Part shown: positions 34,936 to 44,950 of the stretch, piece after piece
Numbering within the stretch: the stretch's first letter is position 1
Layout: every line of letters starts with the position of its first letter
Assembly: GCA_021229015.1 (NCBI GenBank)
Contig: CM037782.1
Span: 45,387,040-45,451,039 of the forward strand
DNA from: Solen grandis
Lineage: Eukaryota > Mollusca > Bivalvia > Adapedonta > Solenidae
Length of the DNA: 64,000 nt
Direction: 5' to 3'
The notes under the pieces: model-generated
Database searches by the model: none
What the model saw: only the letters and a program-made list of their open reading frames with translations
Told to the model about the DNA's origin: nothing
Position numbers and translations under genes: made by a program

Positions 34936-36024
34936 GAATGAAGACTATTTCCTGCTACTCAGTAACTTTCATAACAAACTGTGATATTAAAACCAATCTT
35001 GCTAGCCTGCATATTGGCAAGCAGTTTCTGATGCAATGTGTATTGCAGTATAAGCACTTTGGTGAGAAAAACATGCTTACAAATTTATTATGGCCAATAC
35101 AAACTTTTCCATATATATATTTCACAAGAAACACATTACATTAAACTGACATACTGGAACAGCAGTATAGCTTAAGAATATCTGAGTTACACACTCTAAG
35201 AAGGTGTCGGGCTTGGTTTCTGTTGAGATGAGCGTCACAATAAGCTTTATGATTTATGAGACTGGAATATAATCAGACAGCAGTTGCAAGATATTCACAT
35301 CAGATGAACCAGGTCCCTTGTCTGTATAGATTGTAGTGATATTGGTTGTTACATGGTGGAAATATTGATGCTTTGGTGTTATAGCTTACTTCAAGACTGC
35401 ATTCTTCTGGATGCCTTTCTGTTCTCCTGAGAGACCGTGATGGAGACCTTTGCAGACTGCTTCTATTAAAGGCCTGCATGGTTTCACTTTTATAAATACA
35501 ATTTGTGCTGACATTATCAGTTGTTAATTATCAATTTACTTATGGCCAATGAGATATTGATTCTATAGAAATGTTCTGTGTTTATTTATAAGATATATGA
35601 ATTTTTGGTAGAATGCCATTGCTTAGGGTGAACAAAAATAGATTGTTGGAATTAAGTCCTGAATGATTTTGCAATAAATATAAATTACCTTGTAGCGCTA
35701 TTTTCCTTTGCAAGATCAGATGAAGTTCAACAGAAATGCATATGTAAGCTAATTTTAACAAAACAGAGTGTATATCTCTAGCTATATCTGTTATTTGATA
35801 TGTTTTAGCTTCCAGGATTTTTATTTCTAATATCACAAGTACATCATATCAAATCACAAAATCTGTTACTTAGCTCATCAGAGACAGTTTATACTATTTC
35901 ACATGGGTAAAAGTTTTCAGGATTTACAGATTTCCAAATGATTCTTATTCTATATATAACTATATAAAAAAAAATGCTGTTATCAGGATTTTTTAAAATT
36001 TCCAACTTTTGTCCATGATTTCAG

Positions 36025-36241
36025 GCTGTGGAGTTCTTTGCCGAATGGTCCCTGTGTCCCCAGAATGTCGCGTTCTTGCGTGTACAAACATCTGTGTTTG
36101 ACCCGCTCCTGATTGGAGATAAGGCCAAGTGGTATGCCCACCAGTTGCAACCAATCATATTCCGTGTTTATGATGAGAACTCCTCCCTTGGAGCAGCACT
36201 TAGCTCTGCTTCCGAGGTCACCAGCGATGACTATCCCACTG
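36025..36241 (+). CDS. MADD: MADD, exon 4 seen here (end of dDENN domain)
   Basis: A 217-bp exon after GATTTCAG with donor G|GTGAGT. It encodes [20 protein letters not shown], then a [19 protein letters not shown] segment, [16 protein letters not shown] and SDDYPT. [15 protein letters not shown] is one of the most conserved MADD strings. The exon ends with one base of a split codon, completed by the next exon as GAT. Confidence 0.95.
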
Positions 36242-36438
36242 GTGAGTATATAGGGAAGATGCGTCTTTATCTTAATGAAATTGGATTATATACCTTTTCA
36301 TACATATTGTGCCTCTCAAACATTAAATAACATTGAAAAAAAGTTTGGGATTGGCAAAGGAGTTGTGTTTCCCCATCCTTATCCCCACGCTTTATTTTCT
36401 AGGTGAAATTCTTAGTCATATAAGGAACTGACACATAA

Positions 36439-36670
36439 TTAACCCTTTACCTCATGAATATTCATGTTCATTTTCATTTTTTTTTTATGAATATTAATTT
36501 ATTGAAAGATAAATGGTTTATGAAACAATGATATATTCTTTTGGTCAAGAATACTGTTTAGAATCTGAGCTGTAATGTTGTGTATGAGCAAACAGTGGAG
36601 ACTGATTAGCCAAATTATCGGGGTCAGCTTTGTTTGTAAAGGCATCGAAACACTTGTATAGGAACAACGT
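36439..36670 (+). mobile_element. MITE family 2 copy
   Basis: It starts TTAACCCTTTACCTCATGAA and continues ctgagctgtaatgttgtgta and agcaaacagtggagac. The right end is degraded. Confidence 0.7.
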
Positions 36671-36778
36671 TAAGATGCAAAGTAAAATAAATGTAAGCTG
36701 CAACATGTTTTTTTACGTTTATTGTTAGCATATGAATTTCAAAACACAAGAAGATATGTTTGTCTCCCAAAATAAAGC

Positions 36779-36959
36779 TTAACCCTTTCCCTCATATAGA
36801 CTCATTTTGACGCACTCAATAGGTATCACATAAAGCCTGATCTGCAGACAACCACAGTTAAATCTTACCAAATTTAATTATAAAATCCTCATTTCCAGAC
36901 CACTGAGGAGCAGCGGACATAGGTCTTTTCATGGTGTCCTCTATGAGGGAAAGGGTTAA
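36779..36959 (+). mobile_element. MITE family 1, complete, TTAA-bounded
   Basis: The 181-bp copy starts TTAACCCTTTCCCTCATA and ends TATGAGGGAAAGGGTTAA, a near-perfect inverted pair. TTAA at both ends is the target duplication of piggyBac-type transposons, whose inverted ends commonly begin CCC. It is non-coding and must be mobilised in trans if at all. It lies in a MADD intron. Confidence 0.9.
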
Positions 36960-37965
36960 AGTTTGTAATCACTTTCTATTAAAGTGAGGGAAATGTAACA
37001 GACAGGATATTCCCCTCAGAGTTCCTGCTCTGAAATGTGAATGGGGAAAAAATCTGTTCCCAGTATATATCATTTCAAAGGTTCTTAGAGAATCCTAAAT
37101 GAAGACATCTCAGAGCTCTGTAATGCTGATTTAGTAGTTCTTGCTCCATATATATTTCTCATCTTGGCCTAAATGTTATGGGAAGATGCACAATACTGAC
37201 TGGAATATTCAATATACTGCCTACCCTGGGGATATTCAGCCATGATATATCTGCATCATACATCTATTATAAATTTAGTCTGCCATTCTCCTGGGGCAGT
37301 AGGACCTGTCAGGCAATATTCTAAGTGTACATAGAAATATTAACAATGGAAAAGTTGTCCTCAAGCAAGGTTCTTCTCTCTGCATTACTTTATAAGTGAT
37401 TACTTGAATCTTCAAGAATAGATTATACTTAGTTATGTCTAGGAGAGTGCAGAGTAAAAGGAACATTCTTCAATTTCTTTATATTGTTATTTTCAGCCTG
37501 GTTACTTCACTGTTATCAGCCTGGTTACTTTATTTGCTATGTTTCAAAACATAGTTATGAATGTATGATTGAGCCATTTTCAAGATATATTATTTCCTGT
37601 ATGTCTTATAAGTGGTATTTACATTCAATTTTGTGTCATGATTGAATTATATTTTCTAGTAAAAGCAAAGATAACTTGCTTTTGCATTCTTCAAATGGCT
37701 TAAAATATAAACTTGGAAATGACATTGTTTAAATATATTAATAAAAAAAAAGATGTAATTTTTCGCATTATGTTGCTTTGGAAACAGCCAGATCACACAC
37801 AGAGCCATTCCAAGTCTGAACAGATTTAATTGGATACTGTCACTCTTGAAAACAATGATGAGTAGCAAACAGTGACCTACTTTTTAATGATTAGTTAACC
37901 ATTGACCTAATACAGACAGGTTTTGATGCTCTGGCAAACAGAGCAGACTCAGACCCTTACCTCAT

Positions 37966-38182
37966 GAATATTCATATACAAATATATGACTTGATGAATG
38001 TGTATTTACTAAACTTAAAATGGTATATGAAACAATGAAATTTTCTTTGCTATGCAAAGATTGTAGCATCTGAGTACAGTACTGTATGAGCAAACAGAGG
38101 AGGCCCTAGAAGGAGCTACCTGATCTGGGTTTACTTAGTTTGCTTATGCACCAAAATGAGCCGGTATGAGGTATAGGGTTAA
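37966..38182 (+). mobile_element. MITE family 2 copy
   Basis: It starts near cccttacctcatgaatattc and ends tatgaggtatagggttaa. A small inverted fragment of the same family (ttttgatgctctggcaaac) directly precedes it at 37918-37955. Confidence 0.7.
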
Positions 38183-38363
38183 AATAGACATACAGGTGCT
38201 TGTTTATCATCATGAAAATGATAATCTTGCATCTTCTATGGTTTAAGATTACATTTATATTCAAAAACTTGCAAAACCTGGAATAAAAATAATGATACTA
38301 GTTGAGAAACTGAAGCATGTAAAAGGTTTACAACTGTGTGTGGCATGTTGTGTGGTGTTCCAG

Positions 38364-38474
38364 ATGAGAGTGGCAGTGACAGTGACGGAGCGGAGTCTAC
38401 TTCCTCCTCGTACTCATCACTCAGTGACTTCGTCACCGACATGGTCAACAGCGAGATAGACGGGGACACGCCGT
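38364..38474 (+). CDS. MADD: MADD, exon 5 seen here (acidic serine-rich linker)
   Basis: A 111-bp exon after GTGTTCCAG. It encodes DESGSDSDGAESTSSSYSSL, then SDFVTDMVNSEIDGDTP. This matches the DDSGSDS..SSSSYSSLGDFVSEM...INGDTP linker after the dDENN domain. The donor is GTATGT with one base of overhang, so it is phase 1 at both ends and could be skipped without changing frame. The opposite-strand ORF here is a shadow. Confidence 0.92.
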
Positions 38475-38964
38475 GTATGTATAGTTTCTGAGGCACCTGC
38501 ACTGAGCAGTCAGCTTGTATTGATGAGTCAGATTTAAATTTTCACTTGCACCTTTGTTTAGGAAACAAGTTATTACATCTCTGTGGTTCCTGCGTCTACC
38601 TTTATTTCAGTTGTGGAAAGCCAATGTTTAGCTACTGATTCCAGATATAGCGTTTTATCAAACATTTTGGCCTCTGTTTAGCTCTTAGTAATAGTTAGGT
38701 TCTAATTTCATTAACAGGCTGCTTATTACCTAACTAATTGCCCCTCTCAAGTCTCATTTCACAGTCCATCTTCAGTATTTTTTTTCTCCGCAAAAAAGAA
38801 TTAAAAATAGATATTTTCCCAGGTTTGAATTCTGATTCATATATTATACTAGCACAGACTAAAACATGCACAAATCTCAATCAATTTATCACAGTATTTG
38901 TATTTAGGTTATGAATATATAAAACAGCATGTCATTTGAGGAAATACTAAAACAAGTATTTCAT

Positions 38965-39175
38965 GTAGAATTGTTTTAATGCCTTAGCAAACAGAGCAGA
39001 CCAAGACAGCTCTTTCCAGGATCTCCTCTGTTTGGTCATACAATACTCTCCTCAGATTCTACACTGCCTGCTTAGCAAAGAAAAATGCATTGTTTCAAAT
39101 ACCATTCAAAAGATTTATATTCATCAAATCATACATATGTACATTTATATTCATGAGGCAAAGGGTTTAAGTTAG
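38965..39175 (-). mobile_element. MITE family 2 copy, diverged
   Basis: It contains 'agcaaacagagcagacc', 'ctcctctgtttggtcata', 'cagattctacactgcctg' and ends 'attcatgaggcaaaggg'. Confidence 0.65.
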
Positions 39176-39725
39176 TTCACAAACATAATAATTTCAGATT
39201 TTTCATATGGATGATACATGTATGTACCCTTATAAAGACAGTTCCAGTCAGTTTATCCACCAGTCTGCAGATGCTGATATTTGCAGTAGATATATCAGTG
39301 GTGATTTGTGTAGCCTTGAAAGCCAGAGGCAAGATGCTAGGTCCTGCAACCCCGTATGTCATGCACGTCTGTCTCTCGATTAATTTATGACCACATTCCC
39401 ATTTGTGTCTAAAGCATGTCTGCAGTTCATTCTGTGCTTGATCACAAGCAGGGAATATAAAAGTATAGCTGTGTGTGCTGTTTAACTCTTTACATCATGT
39501 AGTTGAGTTTTGGAAACGAAGCAGTCCCATGGTCCCCCCTGTTTGCTCATACAGATTTATAGGATTTGAACTTGATCTTGGAGTTTGTGCCTGCCATTGT
39601 ATTTTGCGTTTAAACCCTGAAGAAGCTCTAGTGAAGGTTGAAGCTGTTAGGAAAGATAAACAGCATAAAGTGCATCAGTGTGTTGTTTTGATCATCTTTA
39701 CCTCTTTCCTATGTTCAGTATTTTT

Positions 39726-40441
39726 AGCTCACCTGAGCACAACGTGCTCAAGGTGAGCTTTTGTGATCGCCCTGAGTCCGTCGTGCGTCGTTCTTTGTCA
39801 ACAATTTGGCTTGTTAACACTCAAGAGGCCATATTTTTTGGCCAATCTTCATGAAACTTGGTCAGAATGTTTGTCTCCATAAGATCTTGGACAAGTTTGA
39901 AATTGGGTCATGTGGGGTCAAAAAGTAGGTCATGAGGTCAAATCTTAGTAAAACCTTGTTAACACTCTAGAGGCCACATTTTTGGCCCAATCTTCATGAA
40001 ACTTGGTCAGAATGTTTGTTTCCATTAAATCTTGGACAAATTCGAATTTGGGTCATGTGGGGTCAAAAAGTAGGTCATGAGGTCAAATCTTAGAAAAACC
40101 TTGTTAACACTCTAGAGGCCACATTTTTGGCCTAATCTTTATGAAACTTGGTCAGAATGTTTGTTTCCATAAAATCTTGGACAGGTTAGTAATTGGGTCC
40201 TGTGGGGTCAAAAAGTAGGTCATGAGGTCAAATCTTAGAAAAACCTTGTTAACACTCTTGAGGCCACATTTTTGACCCAATCTTCATGAAACTTGGTTGG
40301 AATGTCTGTTTCCATAAAATCTTGGTCAAGCTCGAAAGTGGGTCTTGTGATGTCAAAAAGTAGGTCAATATGAAAACTCCCAACATATGTTGCTCATTTA
40401 TAATCAGGTGAGTGATTCAGGGCCATCATGGCCCTCTTGTT
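39726..40441 (+). mobile_element. AGCTCACC-family element, complete, ~145-bp core repeats
   Basis: It starts AGCTCACCTGAGCACAACGT after TTTTT. Four to five units follow of the same core type as 27746-29552 (gttaacactctagaggccac, gaaattgggtcatgtggggt, gtaggtcatgaggtcaaatc). It ends CAGGTGAGTGATTC, AGGGCCATCATGGCCCT and CTTGT. It lies between MADD exons 5 and 6. Confidence 0.9.
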
Positions 40442-40587
40442 TGAGAACTTTTGTCATAAGTTTTGCCACACTGGGTATTGGTAGTGTTAAGATTTTTGCT
40501 AGTGGTTGAGCTTTGCTGTAGTGTCATTATATATGAAGTTTTGTATATAATAACATAGGGTTACATGTGCTACCTCTTTTGCTTCAG

Positions 40588-40817
40588 CATTTTTGCCAGA
40601 AAACCAGGTGCTGGCAGTGGACGAGTCAAAAATCTACTGTCCTCCTGACAAGCTGCAGCTTCCTGATGCCATGGTAACACTGAGTGACTCCGCCCAGTCT
40701 CAGAATGAGAGTGAGGATGAGGGTGGTGACACGTCTGACAGTTCGGCTCGAAGCAGTCCCACATACGCCCCTGAACCTGATTCTGTGGCAGTGAGCAACC
40801 CCATCATAGAACACATG
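40588..40817 (+). CDS. MADD: MADD, exon 6 seen here (disordered middle region)
   Basis: A 230-bp exon after TTTGCTTCAG, ending HM|GTCAGT. It encodes FLPENQVLAVDESKIYCPPD, then a strongly acidic, serine-rich stretch (SQNESEDEGGDTSDSSARSS) and PEPDSVAVSNPIIEHM. Phase 1 in, phase 0 out. The six exons 22972-40817 sum to 975 bp, exactly 325 codons, without a stop. That supports the whole chain. Confidence 0.88.
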
Positions 40818-41169
40818 GTCAGTAGTTACAGTCTAGAAAATGTTTGGATAAAATGGTTGTAAAAATGAAATGCAGAAAATAAAAGGGTTGTAAACACAGA
40901 GCTAGTTGCACAGTTCATTCCTATGATCCAAAACTCACTGTCTGTTATACATACTATGAGATGTATTGAGTATGGACTGCAAAGAATATCAACACCTGTG
41001 TCATTGCTTTGTTCCATCCCAGAATGCATCATCTTGTCATGTTTTTTTTTTAAAGCAAGTATCTTGTCAACAATGACACTGGTGTATAGAATAATCTCTT
41101 GTATGCTTGGCTCAAAAAGTTTAATATCTCAGAGGTCAAAGTTCAGATTGATGTGTCTAGGCAGTACAG

Positions 41170-41205
41170 TGGGGGTATTCATCACCTCCAGTGATAGCCC
41201 TGGTT
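41170..41205 (+). repeat. Solo 3' end of the TACCCCC family
   Basis: GGGGGTATTCATCACC and AGTGATAGCCCTGG match the end of 41846-42716. No internal repeat units are attached. Confidence 0.6.
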
Positions 41206-41845
41206 TTATCATTTTTTTTGTGTTGGTGTTCAGGAAGAAGGCAGAGGTTAAAGGAGTGATTAAGGCATGTATTCCAAAGCAAAGTTGAAATTTGTGCATT
41301 TCTTGGAGAATTCAGTCTTTTTTGTGCATTGAGCAATGGTTCTGAAGCTTGTTTGCTTAAATCTTAGCTAGAATGGGAATGTTCCATGACCTTCTAAGAC
41401 AATGTCTTAAACTTAAAGAAACCATCCAGGGTTGATTGATCATGCAAATTTAAGCAAATATTTTCCCATAGTGTTTGTCTCTTGAGAAATACTGATAGCT
41501 CAGTTATGTGATGTTTTGAGATGTAGCGTTGATATTATAAATTAAACTTACTGTGCATATTTTGTCAACTTTCTAAAAGAAAATTTCCTGATTCTGTCTC
41601 CAGTATAATTTTTTTGCCACATTCTTCTGCAAAATACCTGGCAATTCAGGGTCTTCATTTTTTGAAATGCTTTTTGTCATTGTGAACCTGTTTTAAAGAA
41701 TATAGTACAGGAAAACAGGTTAAAAACTTAAAATCAGAAAAGAGAATATATAGACAGAAGTACATGCAGGTACAAATTGGTGATACAAAAAAATCAATAG
41801 CATGACCACTGTGTATCTTGCCATATTTCAAAATTGATTTATTAT

Positions 41846-42716
41846 ACCCCCGAAACGAAGTTTGGGGGGGTATATAGGAGTCACCCGGTGGTCGGTCGGT
41901 CGGTCGGTCCAGCGGTCCGTTGCGTCATTGGAATTCAATACAACTTCATGCAATGATCATGCACATGGAGAGGAAGTGCAGTGCACAAGAACCATAACTC
42001 CATCTTGACTTATTACAGAGTTATTGCCCTTTGTTACTTTTCCTTGTCCGGAGCATAACTTGAAAAGTACAATTTGGATTTCAAAACAATTTCATACAAT
42101 GGTCAACCACAATATGAGGAAGTGCAGTGCACAAGAACCATAACTCTATCTAGAGTAATTACAGAGTTATTGCCCTTTGTATTTTTTTTCCTTGTCCGGA
42201 GTATAACTTGTAACCTTGTCCGGAGTATAAGTTGTAAAGTACTGATTGGATTTCAAAACAATTTCATACAATGGTCAAGCACAATGAGAGGAAGTGCAGT
42301 GCACAAGAACCATAACTCTATCTATAGGAATTACAGAGTTATTACCCTTTGTTACTTTTCCTTGTCCAGAGTATAACTTTTAAACTACTGGTTGGAATTC
42401 AAAACAATTTCATACAATTGTCAACCACAATAAGAGGAAGTGCAGTGCACAAGAACCATAACTCTATCTATTGTAATTACAGAGTTATTGCCCTTTGTTA
42501 CTTTTCCTTGTCCGGAGCTTAACTTTAAAACTACTGGTTGGAATTCAAAACAATTTCATACAATGGTCAAGCACAACCTGTGTAACCCGGCCAAAAATCT
42601 GGAAAAAAAAACTAATGTAAAAATGTCTTTTTCATACTCTTCTTCTTAATCCTAATAACTTCATCATTTCTAAAGCAGTATTGCGGGGGTATTAATCACA
42701 TTTAGTGATAGTTCTA
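41846..42716 (+). mobile_element. TACCCCC-family palindrome-ended element with ~150-bp core repeats
   Basis: It starts TATACCCCCGAAACGAAG followed by TTTGGGGGGGTATA (hairpin), then a (GGTC)n run. About four core units follow (gaggaagtgcagtgcac, aagaaccataactctatct, gagttattgccctttgttac, ttgtccggagtataactt). It ends GCGGGGGTATTAATCAC, ATTTAGTGAT and AGTTCTAG. The hairpin-plus-CTAG end is reminiscent of Helitron termini. Confidence 0.75.
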
Positions 42717-42875
42717 GTTAATTATGATTAGAAACAAATTGTGAACAGTTATCAGTCATGGTCCTTGAACATGTGAAACTTGTCGTAAACCACATCAAGC
42801 ATTTCAGTTGCAGATCTTTTAAAGTAATTAGTTAAGCATAAAACTGAAAGTATGTTTTATTCTCATGTTTTTCAG

Positions 42876-42940
42876 GAGCCTGTGCGAGAATTCAGGTATG
42901 ATTCTGGTAATTTAACACCGACTGGGCGTCACTTGATAAA
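42876..42940 (+). CDS. MADD: Probable MADD exon 7 seen here
   Basis: It follows a good acceptor (ATGTTTTTCAG) in phase 0. It encodes EPVREFRYDSGNLTPTGRHL and ends at GTAAGT (65 bp). An alternative donor (TTCAG|GTATGA) lies 20 bp into the exon at 42895, so alternative 5' splice sites are possible. I do not recognise this segment from MADD of other animals; it is supported by splice signals and frame only. No later MADD exon (long linker, death domain, C-terminus) was found in the remaining 16 kb of the contig. Confidence 0.55.
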
Positions 42941-44221
42941 GTAAGTGGGATGTATGTAGCTGGGTACCAGCCTGCGGTGTTGTATGGTCCAGTAGTGCTG
43001 TGTGTGGACTGGTACCCTGTAGTGTGGTGATGCCTGCTCTTACCTCACTGCTGCACCCATCATAGATAGGGTTGGATCTGTTAGTTTAATTCATTATCTT
43101 AAGTTATCTCCCCTTTGTTACTCTTCATTACATAGTAACTTGAGTTATCTTTCCTTTGTCACTCTTTGTAATATAGAAAATCTTTAGTAAGTTAGACTAC
43201 TAGAATATAACCAGGTCAGCTTGAAAGGTTTTGTTAGTCAGATGAACATATCTCTTGCTGTGTCTTATTATAAATGTTATCATATTCCCTTTACCCTGTG
43301 AGAAATAAAGTCAATCAGCATTTTATCAAAATAAATGTCTATCAGTTTCATAAAATTTCACAAATTTCATAACATAGTTGCCATCTGTGAAGTATGTATT
43401 TACAATCTGATAGAAAAAGGATCTTTTGTATAGTACCTTCTGTTCATAAAGTATCTAGAAGCACAATTGATTGTTTTTAGCTTCATTTTTTGAAAGTGGG
43501 AAACAATTTCACAAGGGCAAGTAATTTTTAAATTCAGTTTTGCAAAGTTATATTCCTTCTCAACCTTTTCTTTGCTGTCCATCGAAAAAAAAAGAAAAAA
43601 GGTTAACTCACAACTCACTTGAACACTACAAATAGTAATCGCTATCATCATACTTACTATCCAGTACTGAGAAAAGTGGAGTTCACTGTCTATGGATAAA
43701 GCTTTTGTTAGATTTTACTTCAGACATCTTTTATAAATGGCTGTTCCTATTCTAGAATCTTTCGTTGCCTAGACTAATCAATTAAAGAATTGTGAGGAGA
43801 GATTAATTTACCATTTGCATTTTCATCTTACAACCTCCATAAGATTGCTTTTGCAATTCCTTTTTCACTTAAGTCTTTTAATGAGAAGAAGTCTAGTCTC
43901 CTGTATCATCTTTCAAACAAAATTACCTCCATGTCATGGATTACATTACCTAGATTATTTTGTGCAGTGTGCATCTGAAAAGACAAAAGTATAAATGGGA
44001 AATTCATTTGAGGAGTTGCAGAAGAATGATTCTTTTCTAATTTTGAACCAGTGCAATTCAGTTCACAGTAAACTTGGAAATATCTGTACTTTGCGCATCT
44101 GAATGGGTTCCTATTATTCTTCTGGTAGTTTTTGCTTCTGTAAAACTAGGAAAGTTCTGTGGAAAATATTAGTCAGAGAGTATGACTTTTGTGTATGTAT
44201 TGTTGTTAGAAATAAAAGAGA
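42941..44221. other. Presumed MADD intron, no features
   Basis: No exon, SINE or clear repeat was recognised. Confidence 0.4.
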
Positions 44222-44431
44222 TTAACCCTATATTTGGTATATAGACTCATTTTGATGCATTGGCAAACAGAGCAGACCCAAATCAGGGTCTCCTCTGTTT
44301 GCTCATTCAGTATCATATCTCAGTTTCTACACAGTCTGTGTGACAAACAAAAAGCACCATTTTAAGTTGAGTTAATTAATATTCATCAAGTCATGAATTT
44401 GCACGTGAATATTCATGAAGTAAAGGGTTAA
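44222..44431 (-). mobile_element. MITE family 2, complete, TTAA-bounded
   Basis: The 210-bp copy starts TTAACCCTATATTTGGTATA and ends TGAAGTAAAGGGTTAA. The body has 'ttttgatgcattggcaaac', 'agggtctcctctgtttgctc', 'ttaattaatattcatcaag' and 'gtgaatattcatgaag'. TTAA at both ends suggests piggyBac-type mobilisation, as for family 1. Confidence 0.82.
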
Positions 44432-44779
44432 AAATGGGGATGGGTTTTATGTGGGGTCTGTAAAAAGTGGGAGTGAGAAAGAAATAGCAAAAAAGGGGTG
44501 GAGTTAGCGAAAGGTGAATTAGGGACAGAGTGTATAGAATATGGATGGGGTCTTAATAGAAGAGGGATCAGGGAGGGTAGAATTTTATAGAATCTGGCAG
44601 TAGAGCATAACAAAAGATAAAGAAAGGTTGAGTTATGCTGGTCTGTTTAAGAGCTTGTGTTCCTGAATTGCTTGATTTGTCATAATTACTTTATTTGATC
44701 CTGACATGCAAAACTGTATGCTAATCATTTTTTACACTTCTGTGCCATCCTACTCTAATTGTTTAAATGCAAGGTTGGA

Positions 44780-44818
44780 TGCTTTGTTATTAATTACCTT
44801 AAGTGATAGTTCTAGCTT
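44780..44818 (+). repeat. Possible solo 3' end of the TACCCCC family
   Basis: attaattaccttaagtgat followed by agttctag resembles the end of 41846-42716. Confidence 0.45.
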
Positions 44819-44950
44819 TTCTAAATGCATTATCTGCATCACTCTGTTTAGAGGTTTAGGCATTTTGTGCATCGGCTTGCTGTTTCTGATGTGAACATTC
44901 TGGGCAGTAATATAATTAAATCATTATTTGAAACTATAGATCACTTTTTA

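Noticed and set aside
38236..40814. Minus-strand ORFs opposite MADD exons 5 and 6
   Set aside because: The plus strand has splice sites, correct phases and conserved MADD residues. The opposite frames have none.
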